Below, piece after piece: positions 23,485 through 35,086 of a stretch of DNA of 64,000 nucleotides. The first letter of the stretch is position 1. The number at the start of each line of letters is the position of its first letter. The stretch covers positions 18,973,194 through 19,037,193 of the forward strand of contig CM038711.1 of NCBI GenBank assembly GCA_021613375.1. The letters are read 5' to 3'. The translations under genes and the position numbers were made by a program. The stretch comes from Megaleporinus macrocephalus (taxonomy: Eukaryota; Chordata; Actinopteri; Characiformes; Anostomidae). A model generated the notes under the pieces. It was given only the letters and a program-made list of their open reading frames with translations. It searched no databases and had not been told where the DNA came from.

Positions 23485-23560
23485 TTTTTGGAGCATTTCT
23501 ATTCGTCTGTTCATCACAAGTTTTTTATGCAGTGTAAAGGAAAGCTAATGTTTTGAGATT
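23485..23560 (+). repeat. Unidentified interspersed repeat, copy 2 of 3 (partial)
   Basis: TTTTTGGAGCATTTCTATTC followed by GTCTGTTCATCAC and AGTGTAAAGGA matches the first half of the copies at 17076 and 42543. The second half is missing or too diverged to see. Confidence 0.6.
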
Positions 23561-24539
23561 ATGTGTATAACTATAGTTAGTAAATAAATAGAAACTGTGC
23601 ACTAAAATCAACAAAACAAGTACTAAAAGCAGACCAAACAACATGCAACTTTATATATGACTTCTATAAATGAAGCAAACTTGTGTATGTGCTTTTAGAC
23701 AACGCTCATGCTGAATTCTTTCCTTAACTTGAAGAACAGGTCGAACCTGTTTTTGTTTTGTGTTTTTTTTTTCTTGTGTGAAAGTTGAATGAGAACTAGA
23801 AATCTGGTGTTGCTGGGCTGCCTCTGCAGTGAGTGGCTGTGCGGAGGGAGTGATTGAGTGGCTATGAGGGGCATGGCCGTTCAGCTGTGGGCTTAATCCA
23901 GATGAGAAGTGTCTTATCCTTCACTCACACAGATGAGAATCGGTGTAGCAAATGAGATGATGGATGCTTGTGTACAGCAGGACCACTGGACCAATTTTGA
24001 CTTTTTTTAGAGGAGCTTGGCATGTTAAAATTATAACATATTTTAGAATAGATTATAACATATTTTTGAATATGCTCAAAAATTGAATATGTATTTCCAG
24101 AATGGTAGCTTTTCTAGGAGAGAAGTATGTATACACTTCATATCATTACTTAGACACTGTTGCTTTCTGTGAGATGTAATTACAGAAAATCTTTATTAAT
24201 ACATCAGTTCCACACTTTCCGGGACACTGTTTACCAACATAATCTTGTGAGATGGAATCATCCAGTGGAGAATGCACTTCTAAACGTGGCACAGAGTCTT
24301 ACAAATTGCCCTTTTTGTACACAGCTCGTGGAGTAGTCCATGGAGGTTTCCCTATGAGAATTTCTGCTTTCGCTGTATTAGGCAGCATACGTCCATCAGC
24401 TGTTATAATTTGTAATAGCTGAGCAATATTAAGAAGCAGTAGCGTTTTAGTGTTTTGAGATCTCCACTCACCGTACCCTTGTGATTGTGTAATGTACCAG
24501 ACAGGACTCTTAATTAAATTGCCGCAGTTCACTTAATGT
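23561..24539. other. AT-rich intergenic DNA with a 22-bp tandem duplication
   Basis: ATTATAACATATTTT followed by A/T-GAATA is present twice in tandem at 24030-24072. A small inverted pair AACAGGT-CGA-ACCTGTT lies near 23739-23755. No gene is seen. Confidence 0.5.
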
Positions 24540-25180
24540 GTTATGATATGATATCGCCCCTCCCCCTGTGCCCACGTTCTAAATAAGACGTGTCTGTTAG
24601 GTGTACTGTAAGTCATTTCGCCCTGTTTTTCTGTAGCTCCTAGCTTCTACCCATTAACACCTAACACTTAAGAGATCGCTGGGTAAATGATCGACTCGCA
24701 CGACAGTTATGGGTCTCTGGCTGCAGATGACGGAGCTTTTTACAGACGCAGTAAATTATTTTGAAAGTAAAAGCAAGAGCCTTGGGGGGTGGGAAGGGGT
24801 GTAAGCATGCTATTAACATTTTCTCTATTAGAACACATAAGCCGCCATTTAATTTATGTGTCATTTGCCTGTTCCGTTGCCATTACATATTTGTCCACAT
24901 ATGGGCGAAGTACGAGCTGAGCCCAGAGTCGTCCGCTGTTGTGAAATGGTTAAGGAATAGTTAATTGGAGCAGTGTGGAGGTTTTTATGGAGGAGCTGTC
25001 TTTAGTTGCGTGCTTTCTCAACCCTTTGACCCACAGGCATACACCTGGTATGGGGGTCAGGTTACCTCCTGGCTTCCAGGCTTGCAGGTCAAGACCTGGC
25101 GCTTCACACACCTTCTAATCCCTCTCATGGCAGCATACTTGACTGAAGGGACCAGTCCAAGCACTTTTAGTCATTCTTGA
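24540..25180. promoter_or_regulatory. GC-richer block with a YY1-like site, candidate regulatory DNA
   Basis: Repeat-free block in AT-rich surroundings. GCCGCCATTT at 24841-24850 is the reverse complement of the AAATGGCGGC core recognised by YY1. A G-rich run (GGGGGGTGGGAAGGGG) lies at about 24784-24799. No coding frame is convincing. Conserved-element character is inferred from texture only. Confidence 0.35.
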
Positions 25181-26234
25181 AAAATTACAACATGCGTCAC
25201 ATAAAGGTTTGGTTTTATGCAATGTGAGGACATGGGTCATGCTTATTTCTAAAAGAAAAACAAAACAAAAACAACAACAGTTTTATTAAAAGAAAACATA
25301 TTTTTAACGTAGTACTGAGCAGTGCAGTGATCATGCACATGTAATTTAGTTCTATGTAGTTTTCAATGTATATACATCTGTCTATATACAGGCATCTGAT
25401 TATAATGATTAAGCTGTGTGTCTTGGCAGAAAGTGTTATATAGTGTTATAAACATAAATATTTAATGAATGTAAGTAATATCAATGCAGTAAGTAAGGCT
25501 CTTTACAGTATATGTTGTTATCCATTGTATGATTATTAGTTGTCACCCTGTAGTACTTTGTAGTAGTTAATTGGATAATTAATTTTTTATTTATTAAATT
25601 AGGTATGCTGGTGAAATGAAAGAAATCCACACTTTGCCACACTGTACTGAAGTCTTGTGTAAAAGTCGTGGACTCTATTTGTCCTTAAAAACACTATATG
25701 TCGTATGAGTAGATGGAAAAGTAACACAAATGTATTATTTTTAAAAAAGGACTTAAAGAGTAAAGTTTGGTTTTAGATGTCTCCTAGATGTACCCAGCCA
25801 TGACAAAGTTCTGTTAAACTTCGCCGTATTTGCTTTTGCATAATGAGCCAAATAACTAACTGCAAGTAATGCTGGACTTGGCAGGTTTGAAAATGTTTAA
25901 ATACACAGATTAAAAGGTTTTTAATTGCAATTTTGTTCAGGCGCCCAAATCTTTAACACGGTGCTACAATAATTCTATGCATTTGTCTAACCCTAACCTT
26001 CACCCCAGTAACCAAAAATAAAGTTTTTTTTTCTTTAGGTGTTAACACTTTAAAATCAGGATGAAACACTCTAAAAGCACTTTACAAAGTCAAGATCATT
26101 TAGCTGACAACTGACTTTGTAAGTTAGTCCTCCTCTTCTATGCTTTTCCTACAGACTACAGACTCAGAACATTTTTTTGCTGAAAAACAAACAGCACTTA
26201 CACATATATGCTCTTTTCCTCCCATCATGATCTG

Positions 26235-26235
<1 letters not shown>
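25181..26235. other. AT-rich intergenic DNA, no feature seen
   Basis: No gene, clear element or motif cluster is visible apart from short A/T-rich runs. Confidence 0.55.
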
Positions 26236-26271
<36 letters not shown>

Positions 26272-26278
26272 TCTCTCT
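26236..26278. repeat. (CT)n microsatellite
   Basis: About 20 CT units with one CCCT interruption. A (GA)n tract follows 160 bp downstream at 26437-26466, so the two could pair as inverted arms. Confidence 0.95.
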
Positions 26279-26289
26279 GTTCCTTCATC

Positions 26290-26590
26290 CTTTCCCCAAA
26301 GTGATGATTTTACTCTTTAAGGATGTTGAGGGGCTTTTGTGGGGCATTAGCCTGCTGAGAATTATGGGCTTAAATGAATTATGATGAGTGCATCTGTATG
26401 CACAGCCAGACTGGGGCACTCTGGATGGCAGGGTGTGAGAGAGAGGGAGAGAGAGAGAGAGAGAGAAGAGCGTGTCCAATAGCACATGCGCGTTTAACCC
26501 TTCAGGGACCCGGTAAGTCCGACACATTTTTAAGTCTCTCTCCCCTGCAGTCCCTAAGTGGGGTTTAAAGCATAAGGCACACTAATGAAT
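26290..26590. promoter_or_regulatory. Candidate conserved non-coding block with internal (GA)n
   Basis: Repeat-poor sequence rich in ATTA/TAAT cores (for example near 26356 and 26381) surrounds a (GA)n tract at 26437-26466. A GAGA-type tract flanked by homeodomain cores would suit a regulatory element, but this is inference. Confidence 0.3.
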
Positions 26591-26999
26591 CATAATAGGA
26601 ATCTTATGAGACTCAGTATCTGTGCTTTTCTTCTTCGCTGGACTTTCCTGATAGGTAGGGCACGAGAACCAGGGGGAAAAATTGACCTTGCAAAGAATTT
26701 TTGTAAATCAAGGTGTTCCTTTCTTGTATAGGTGTTGATAGGATGTCGAGGTGCAATACAAAATTCGAATAAATGAAAAACCAGACCAGGCTGAGAAATT
26801 CATAGAATAAATAAAACATTATTTAAAACACAGAAGTGTGTAGTGATTAGTGCTAAATAATAAAAAAATATATATAAATATATTCTTTAAAAAAAATCAC
26901 AGTATTAATTTTAATTGTAAATGTTTTTTGTTCAAAGGTACATTAACAAAAATAAAAATACAGCATCGTTTCTGGGTGGCCACAGTGCAAGCACAGAAT
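26591..26999. other. AT-rich intergenic DNA, no feature seen
   Basis: Very AT-rich, with A-runs around 26860-26900; no element recognised. Confidence 0.55.
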
Positions 27000-27480
27000 A
27001 ATGACACTGGTGGAAAATATTCCCACAAAATGGGTGCGATGCTCTAATTGGATTCATTGGACAGAATTAGTGTCTCCCCACTTTCACCCAGCCGTCTAAA
27101 AGCCAGCTGGGTTCAGTGGTTCACGTCTGTGAACTGTGCCCTCCTCTCAACAGCTACTGCCGCCGCACACCAGGGGGAGCAGTTATACTGCAGTTTCAGC
27201 CCACAGACCGCAAGCTCATTGTTCCCCTGCTGTGAGTGTGCTCACAAGCCTGGGACATGATAGGCTTTGTGTAGTTGGATAAATAAACGCTTTCGTGTCA
27301 GGTTTGCATGGAGAATAAAGCCGGACCGCTCTAATACATGTGTGGCTTCTGAGAAGACCGCTACAGCCTTCTAAGCAATTGTAGGCGGTTTTATTTAGTG
27401 GATAATGTTCTGCTTGAGCTATTCTCATCTGCCTTTTATTATTGGTTAAGTAAAGAATCTAGGGAGCCCTGCGTAGACTC
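27000..27480. promoter_or_regulatory. GC-richer block with a CTCF-like site
   Basis: Repeat-free block. CGCACACCAGGGGGAGCAG at 27164-27182 matches 15 of 19 positions of the CTCF consensus YGRCCASYAGRKGGCRSYV, including most of the central CCAGGGGG core. The rest of the block has short frames only. CTCF binding would make this a candidate loop anchor or insulator on the plus-strand orientation. Confidence 0.4.
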
Positions 27481-27759
27481 AGACAAAAGGTTTCATTTAA
27501 GTGTATTTAAAAACCTGTGTTCAGTCTACAATAACACATTCCAGGTGAATGCAAATTTAAAGTCACTTTTGTTATTAGTGCCAAACTATTCTATGGACAC
27601 AGCATCTCTTCTATTGCTTTCTTTGGTTCTCATGTGCTATTAAACAAAATCTTTTCCTATTTTTATGACTGTATTTATAACTTCTGCAACGCAGAAGTCT
27701 TAAATCAGGCACTTTTGTTATTAGTAGAAATCATCATCATCATCAACACCACCTCACAA
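27481..27759. other. AT-rich spacer with a short (ATC)n run
   Basis: No gene seen. (ATC)n of about four units lies near 27730-27742. Confidence 0.5.
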
Positions 27760-28140
27760 TGACAATGATGCTTTCAGTTAATGCCCCCGCTTGGCCAGAG
27801 CTGCTGTTAACTCTGTCAATCATGCTGGCTGTCATTTGACTAGCAGCTTAGCCTATCAGTGAGTGGCAGCTGCAGAGAGATGACATAAGTGGCTGCTTTC
27901 GAAATTACCCCCCCTCCCTTCATACACGCACCATTGTGGTGTGATGTCGGAGCCTATCTGCTTTTAATGTGGCGGGGTTACTCAGCGTTTTCGTCCTGTT
28001 GCTCAGGCTTGCTAGCCCAGCGCTCTCAAACTATAATATCCACCATCATTACCTGTTTCAGCAGTCTCTGGCTTAGGACTGCAACGGGATTATTTCTATA
28101 ACTGATCACATTATAGAGCGTTATTTGATCAGGCAGCATT
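27760..28140. promoter_or_regulatory. Candidate enhancer with a perfect PBX-MEIS composite site
   Basis: CTGTCAATCA at 27813-27822 is the exact reverse complement of TGATTGACAG, the composite site bound by PBX with MEIS or PREP. A second CTGTCA half-site follows at 27829-27834. The block is GC-richer, repeat-free and has no convincing coding frame. TALE composite sites are common in developmental enhancers, which fits the gene-desert setting. Activity is inferred. Confidence 0.45.
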
Positions 28141-28879
28141 GCTGAGATGTCAACAAAGTCATTCAGAGTGGTTTGATGGTGCATTGGTGTAGAGAAACAT
28201 ACAAACTTTATTATAATAGAAACGGGGGGTTGTAATGTCCTTTAAAGCCAGACTGCAAATATAGTGAGTTCACGTACTTATCAGTAGGACCAGTGAGCCA
28301 GTCATTCCAGTGGCCAGTGTTTTTATATGTAATGGTAATAAATGTAACATCATAAAATGTTTCTTTGTGGACTGTTTTGCTTTAGAGCGTCCTGCTTGTA
28401 CCTCTCTGCCTTTTATCTCTTTTTTTTGTCGTTTGTTTTACTTTTTTGTGTAGCTTAAAAAAACCCAGCAATTTTTTTGTTGTGTTAAAACTTGGAGAAA
28501 ACTTTGTTACACTAACTTCCATTATAAATAAGAAAGTGAAAGTCTGTGAAGTTGCCTTTTCAGAGATAGAAAAAGGTTTTGCTCCAAGCGATGATACGCT
28601 TTAAGCTAAAACAATGTCTCGGGCACCAGACAATGCATTCATAACCATTTTGTGTGATATTTTTCTTTGAGGTAACTTTTAGAGGCATTAAAGTGTTTTT
28701 TAAAATGGGTGTTGGATTCCTATCACTGCTGTAAGTGATTCTTTTGGCTGGTCTCTGTAGGAGAGTGTGGTTTACAGTTAACCATGATCTTTATTAATAC
28801 AGTAATGAGTTATTTAGGAAACATTTTGACAAACTTGTGAAATTCCTCTTTAATGTCATTGACGAATAATCAATTTGTT
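28141..28879. other. AT-rich intergenic DNA, no feature seen
   Basis: T-rich runs around 28420-28480; no gene or element recognised. Confidence 0.55.
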
Positions 28880-29332
28880 GACTAATCTTAGCTGCTTCTC
28901 GGTTGCTCGCTTCCAGCTTTCAGTCTGTTCTCGCAGGTTTTTCCCCGGTGACTGGAGCCGCACTGCTGTTGAGCAAAACGAGTCGGCAAGAAGAATGTTC
29001 TCATGTGTGGGAGCTGATGTGAGTGGAGCAGTGCTACACGGTGCAAAGCATGTGTATTAAGTCTATTGACTTTCCAACGTGGCAGGTTCTTTGAATGGGA
29101 TTGTCAACGGTGATTTGAGTGCAGACCGAAATTACAGGGGGATTGATCAGCGCCTGTGGCAAGTCGCACGCATCCTACACGCTGTAACCCATTAGTGGTG
29201 TGAATTTTAATCAGAGGCTGACTTAGCACTACTATATTTCCTGGCACCCCTTCACTTGCTTCCTGCCTTGTCTCATCTCGAGGGTACGTGAGAAAACAAG
29301 GAAACATGGCGAGGCGACGCATCTCCGCCAGC

Positions 29333-29335
<3 letters not shown>
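28880..29335. promoter_or_regulatory. GC-richer block, candidate conserved non-coding element
   Basis: About 450 bp of balanced, repeat-free sequence that ends abruptly at a long CT microsatellite. It carries GGATTGATCA and several ATTA cores. Frames are short on both strands. Confidence 0.35.

Positions 29336-29338
<3 letters not shown>

Positions 29339-29393
<55 letters not shown>
29339..29393. repeat. (CT)n microsatellite
   Basis: About 27 perfect CT units, a long homopurine-homopyrimidine mirror tract that could form a triplex (H-DNA). Confidence 0.97.
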
Positions 29394-29395
<2 letters not shown>

Positions 29396-31573
29396 CCTAC
29401 AACATATCGTTTACAGTGTTCTTTAAATTCCTGGACCAGGTGTATAAATTAGGGTAGAGCAAAAAAATGTATCAGGCAAAATAAAGGGGGGATCACTGCT
29501 AAATAAAACTGTGAATTGGCTTTGAGATTTTTCTGCTTTTGTCATTTGTCAGCATCAGGTAAATGGCTCTATTACCGCACTTCTTAAAATCTGTTATAGC
29601 GCCATATAACTGACATATGGCATTGCTTCCATTTTGGTCGCAGACGTTTATGGGGCTTTGGTGATAGTGAGGAATCTCTTCAGTGCCCTTGGTTTAATAG
29701 GAAGGGTGTCACACCTCTCTGATATACACACACACACACAACAGTTCCACTACAAAGGGAGGTGAATCAGAAATCCTTGGAAATCTGAAAACATTTGATT
29801 CTAAGTCCACCTCTGCACTGATGCTGTGTGTAGATGATTGGGCGAAGATGCGCTGAAAGAGGAGCGGCATAAATGATCCGTATCATAGACAAAGCACTTT
29901 TGGTTTAAATAGGTGAACCTTGTTTTTTAAAAACTGAAGCTCTTTTCTGTTTTTAGTTTAAAGAACCTGTATGAGACCTGCAGGATTGTAAAGCTTCTAT
30001 ATTAACTAAATGTTTTTTTTACAGGATTTTATTTTTGGATGTAATAAAAAGACAGTTTCAGTAATAACAGTGTTTTTTCACTGACTACTTTTAGATGAAA
30101 GGGTGGCATTGTGGACGAAAGAAAGCTGTGTCGTTGTTGGCGGCTGGAGACACGCTGACCCTTTTGACTGCTGAGCGCTGAACCTTGGCTTTCGGATCCT
30201 CTCTTCCTGCAGCTTCCTGTCCTCACTTTTCCGAGCTCGAGGGAAAGCCATGGCCGTTCTCTCAGCCCGTCTTCCCCCCTTTCTCTCTTCCTCTCCCCCT
30301 GTCCGGCCAGGAAAGGCTCCCACTGCTGTTGCGTTTGACTGAGCACTTGTTAAGTCTTCATGCTCCGCTTTCTTTCTCTCTCCTGCCCTCCTCTGAATCC
30401 GTTATTCAGCATCCTCCCTAAGCTTCTCTGATAGATGACATGAAATACAGTACAGGCGTTAAGAGGTTTTGCAGTGGAATGCTGCCTGCCGTTGCTGTGC
30501 GGATATTAATCACTGTGATTATTAACATGTATTTTAAAGACATCCTCGTAATTTACGTGGTGGGTTCTGAAATGTAAATCAATTTAATGCCCCAAATTTA
30601 GCTTGTTCCTCCTCACTTCTCAGTATTTAAGGAGGATCTACATCTTTCTTCCTAATTGTATTCTGCATTTCCCTCATCTGTCAGTGGCATGGTATCATAC
30701 TTGTCTTCAAATAACAACTGTATGTGTGTGTGTGTGTATGTATATATATAAACACCCATAGCTGAATGTATACATAGTTGTAGTGAACCATTAGTCATTA
30801 CTAATATTTAAAATGGGATGAAGCAAAGTGAAATAATTGTGCATTTTTGGTTTTTGCTGTACACATATGGAAATGTTTGAGCGAGAGCTTGAATAGATGG
30901 GCACCGGGCCCGAACCTAAAAACATTCACTAAATTTGTGCTCTTTTGATGACGCTCTGTTTGTGCAGACAAAACTTCAGAACATTTTGAATTACCTCAAT
31001 CTGTACTCAAAGTTAAATAAATACCAAAAGAGGTCTTTCTTAAAAAGGCAAATTCAAAGCGTAGTGAAATACTATGAAAAACAAAATCAGGGCAGCATGC
31101 AGTTCTGAAAGTTTGCAGATGTGGAAGACCGTATTAAATATTAATTATTTAAGTTGGTTTTAATTGTTACTTAATCAAGCATTGAAATGTGAATGATACA
31201 GCTAAGCAATGTCTTATGACTAGTGCTGCAAGCTCAGCAAGCTTGGATACAAAGTAATGCTTTCCTATAACGTTATTGCTTGAGTTTATACTCCATATCC
31301 AAGAATGCAGGAGGAGTGAAGGAATTCCCAGCATACATATAGCTTTAAAATTTATTTAGGGTATATTTACATTTCAAATGTATGAATGCATAAATTATGA
31401 ATGCATAAGTAATTTTTGTTTCTTTTGTTTTAATTGTTTTAACCAAATTAGATCTGATGACTTAAGAAACAAAACAATTATTTTTTTAAAAACTCTATAC
31501 AATAATATATACAAGTATGTGTAATTCACTAAAGCATATACAGGGTAGCAAATGTGTCAGCTGAGTATGTTTT

Positions 31574-31578
<5 letters not shown>
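29394..31578. other. Intergenic DNA with one GC-richer patch
   Basis: No gene seen. A GC-richer pyrimidine-biased patch at about 30110-30420 gives overlapping Arg/Glu-rich and Leu/Pro-rich frames that follow base composition and not a protein family. Small CA (29726-29740) and GT/TA (30723-30751) tracts are present. Confidence 0.5.

Positions 31579-31620
<42 letters not shown>
31579..31620. repeat. (GT)n microsatellite
   Basis: About 21 perfect GT units, a potential Z-DNA former. Confidence 0.97.
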
Positions 31621-31623
<3 letters not shown>

Positions 31624-31682
31624 TACAAAAATTAGCACTTATTACACAAACACATGTCTAATCTGTGTTTAATCATGTCTAA

Positions 31683-31761
<79 letters not shown>

Positions 31762-31770
31762 CATAAACAT

Positions 31771-31837
<67 letters not shown>
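31683..31837. repeat. Twin (TA)n arrays
   Basis: A short GT run passes into (TA)32 at 31693-31756. A 22-bp AT-rich spacer follows, then a second (TA)n at 31779-31837. Each array is self-complementary and could extrude as a cruciform. The Tyr-Ile repeat frame over the site is an artefact of the arrays. Confidence 0.97.
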
Positions 31838-31841
<4 letters not shown>

Positions 31842-32079
31842 TGTATGTATTTTTGTGTGTCTCCGAGTGAGTGTATTAAAATAAATTAAAAAAGCAGTAA
31901 AATAAAATAAAAATATCAGTTTTATTGCTTTTATTTTAACATCCGAATATACTTATATAAGATTCTTCATTACAACTGTACATTTTATATTTTATAATAT
32001 TGATATTAACATTAAAAAACACCCAGCATAAAACAAAATGCAAAAAATGTTTTTTTTTTCATGTTTAATCTGTCATATT
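31838..32079. other. AT-rich spacer, no feature seen
   Basis: Very AT-rich sequence beside the TA arrays. Confidence 0.55.
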
Positions 32080-32580
32080 TCAGTGCGAGCGCACTACTCC
32101 CAGAGTCTTGAACAAAAGTATGTCTGTGATCATTTGACTGTGACTGCTGGAAGAAAAGACCTGGTTTATCTTGGACTTAGACCCATTCCTCGTCACTGCC
32201 GGCGAGCGTTTGTCTTGGGCTTGAGGTGGGGGAGCCATTTATGCTCCTTATTTAGCCTTTTTTCCTCTAAAGTCCAAAATCCTAATGGTTAGCCTCCATT
32301 TTCTGCTCTGTGGCCATACCCCCGCCAGAGCGCCGTTCAGGATCTCCACTGAGGCGTTTGTTCGTGTGTGTGTGTGTGTGCATGCGCGGGGGCCTTCCCC
32401 CTTTTCTTCAGCTCTTAACCACACAGGCTCGACTTCACAGGGCGGGCGACAGCCCGTGGACAGCAGATGAAAAAGTGCGGCGGCGTATCCCGCGCCTGCT
32501 AAGTCCTCGACTAATTAGCAAAAATGGTCTCTTTTCTTTTTTTCCTCCTTCCCTCCCCCTTTAAAGCGTTTAGTCTCAGG
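32080..32580. promoter_or_regulatory. GC-richer block, candidate regulatory DNA
   Basis: A CpG-containing, GC-richer block with a short GT tract at about 32367-32380. It is crossed by several overlapping plus-strand frames that show no family resemblance. The composition would suit a conserved non-coding element; I see no TATA box, start codon context or splice pattern pointing to a promoter or exon. Confidence 0.3.
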
Positions 32581-32690
32581 GGGGAGAGAGAGAGTGAGAA
32601 AGAGAGAGAGAGAGAGAGAGAGGGAAGGAGAGAATATAAGGAAGGGGAAAGGCTGAGAGAGAGAGAGAGAGAGTGAGAGAGGGGAAGGGA
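32581..32690. repeat. (GA)-rich purine tract
   Basis: An imperfect GA array of about 110 bp, interrupted near 32620-32650. The Ser-Leu-rich minus-strand frame is its product. Confidence 0.9.
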
Positions 32691-33004
32691 GCAGGCGAGT
32701 CACGGAGAGTGAGGGAGGAGAAGCATCTGAGCGCTCAGCTGGGCTGTTTTGAAAACACACTTTTGAAAGCGTCTCTTAATTCACGCCTTTTGTTTTTGGC
32801 TCTTTTGTGTTTGCCAGTTTGACCATATAACATCATACATCTGGTCTATAGCTTGTTTGGGGCTTTCTCACCCAGAGACCAATCGCCTCCTCCTGAGCTC
32901 CAGTTCGGCCCATCGTGTAACATAAAAGAGCCTAAACGTGTGGACAGAGTGAGGCAGACAGAAAAGAAAAAAGAAAGACGGAGAATGTGCACAGCTGAAA
33001 AGCA
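32691..33004. other. Spacer between two simple repeats, no gene seen
   Basis: Mixed sequence. The plus-strand frame crossing into the next repeat has no recognisable domain. Confidence 0.5.
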
Positions 33005-33234
33005 TTCCTCTACTTTTCCTGATTTTTTTTCTTTCTGTCTCTCTCTCTACCACTTTCTCTCACTCTATGTCTCTTTCATGCTCTCTTTCTCTCACTTTCT
33101 CTCTTTCATTCCGGCTCTCTCTCTTTCCTCTTTTTCTCTCTTGCTTTCCTCCTCTCTCACTTTTTATTTTCTCTCTTCCTCTCTCTCTTCCTCTCTCTTA
33201 TGGTCTGTCTTTCTCTCTCTGTCTCTCTTTTTTT
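33005..33234. repeat. CT-rich polypyrimidine tract
   Basis: About 200 bp of almost pure pyrimidine with imperfect CTTT/CTCT units. The Ser/Leu/Phe-rich frame over it is low-complexity and not a gene. Confidence 0.92.
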
Positions 33235-34299
33235 AATTTTTGTAAAAAACCTTTATGGCTTATAAATAAAATAACAATTACTACAATATCACAGTCACAT
33301 AAATAATCGTCTTTATAACCAGGACAGCACAATAATATTAGATTGTTTTTGTGTGATTATTGGTATCAGATTCAAACTGATATTTAATGATGCATGTATC
33401 GTATTCCAGAAGAGCAGAACATTTATATATTCTCGAGAAGTATGCCAAAATAACTTAAATCTATTTATTATATTGCATGTGTGATTATATTCCTCTGTAA
33501 AGCTAAACCAGGTACATTTGGTCCCAGTTAATGCTGTTAAATACTTAAACAACTGACTTCTGGGTTAATAGAATTTTGAATAGTAAGTTAGCAAAACAAG
33601 AATCTGTGTTTTAAACCAGAAGCAAATTATTTCAAGTTCTCCCTCAACTCTAATATTAAAGCAGCTGGACATTAATATGTAAGCTTTTATTAATCGGCAT
33701 CAGCAGATACGTATGTGAAAATGATCTGATGTTGGTCCTCTGCTTTCATGCTGGTGCATCCCTGATATTATTATGTGTATATCTATATTCATTTGTTTTT
33801 ATCTACCTTGTGGTACACCAGGTATTTAGAAGAGTAATACTAAATAATAAAACGTTGTTTATTGGTTTATATGGTTTATATGTTAATAGACATATTGCAT
33901 AAGTTTTGAAGTGAGTTTTTCAGGTTTTTTAAGCTTTTCAAGTTTAAGACATTGTGAATAGTCATATGTCAGAAAGGATTTTTTTCACAATTAAGAATTT
34001 CCTTTTCTTTCTCTCTCTTTCTCTGTCTCTCTCTCTCTCTCACTCACTCTATGATGTCAGATAGTGTCAGAGTTTAAATGTGCCTCAGTGTTGTGTAACA
34101 TGCACAGCCATTGTACTGCTGTCATATTTCAGTATTTTTTGTTCTGCTGCAAGTTAATGAAGTTTACCGGCCTCATCCTTGCCGACATAAACAAACTGCT
34201 ATAAATGGAACATTAATCTGTCAGTGCTGTTATTATTGTTTTTTTTAAAGGCCAGTAGGGTCACATCCAAGTAAATGAAAACGCAAAATAAGGCTTTTC
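33235..34299. other. AT-rich intergenic DNA with a small CT tract
   Basis: A CT tract at about 34001-34050 is the only structure. No gene or transposon is recognised. Confidence 0.55.
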
Positions 34300-34600
34300 T
34301 TATCAATAGCAGGAAACCCTGCGCTGGGCTTTAAGCGCCACCAATGGTAAAAGCATGTGTTTGCTCAGACCATTTGTAGAGCGAGTAAAAGGATATCTTT
34401 GGACATCATTACTTTCACAGATACGCCACCGGCGGAGTCAGGAGGCAGTAAGCGCAGTGACATATTGATGAGTGATCCCAGCCTGTCCGAGTAAGCCGAG
34501 TGTGGTGGCAGGGCCTTGTGCTGCAGTGTTGTGGAACCTGATCTGGGGGGCCATGTGTTGAGTGCTGCTGGCTCAGACGCTGCATGACTTTCTTGGGCCG
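34300..34600. promoter_or_regulatory. GC-richer block, candidate regulatory DNA
   Basis: Balanced-composition, repeat-free sequence next to simple repeats. The minus-strand frame from 34649 is chance and starts inside the GA tract. Confidence 0.25.
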
Positions 34601-34601
34601 A

Positions 34602-34640
34602 AAAAAGAGAGAGAGAGCACGAGAGAAAGAGAGAGAGAGG
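34602..34640. repeat. (GA)n tract
   Basis: Imperfect GA units beginning after an A-run. Confidence 0.9.
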
Positions 34641-34702
34641 GCAGGCCACTACATGACGTTTTGCCTTTTCACTTTGTGTTCACTTTCTTGGCTCATCATT
34701 GG

Positions 34703-34704
<2 letters not shown>

Positions 34705-34771
<67 letters not shown>
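34705..34771. repeat. (TG)n microsatellite
   Basis: About 33 perfect TG units, the longest dinucleotide array of this type in the window. The Cys-Val and His-Thr frames are artefacts of it. Confidence 0.98.
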
Positions 34772-34773
<2 letters not shown>

Positions 34774-35086
34774 CAATGCTCAGTAACAGGGTCACGTCTT
34801 CCATTCCCATTGGAGAATACAGAGCAGGGCTGCCTAAATGACATATTTTCTTTTGTAATTCACACACAAGCGCAAAAAGTACATCACGAATTAACGTTTT
34901 TTAAATCATTTTAATTTCTATTTAAATAAATTGTAGCACTAAGTACTTCAGCACGTCATTTATAATCTCAAAAATAAGGCTGGTGACTCAAGCCAAGAGC
35001 CCTGCCTGTTAATTTAAAGTTCACAGTGTCAGGCACTGACTAGAATGATTAGGTTGTCAAGTTCAGCTTGTCTTCCTTGGGTAAGA
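34772..35086. other. Intergenic DNA, no feature seen
   Basis: No gene or element recognised. Confidence 0.55.

Noticed and set aside
24784..24799. G-rich run as a G-quadruplex
   Set aside because: Only three separated G-runs of three or more are present, short of the four needed.
31654..31839. Tyr-Ile repeat frame
   Set aside because: Direct translation of the twin TA arrays.
32515..33236. Ser/Leu-rich frames of 81 and 127 codons
   Set aside because: Translations of GA- and CT-rich low-complexity tracts.
34562..34914. Cys-Val and His-Thr repeat frames on both strands
   Set aside because: Products of (TG)33 and the neighbouring GA tract.
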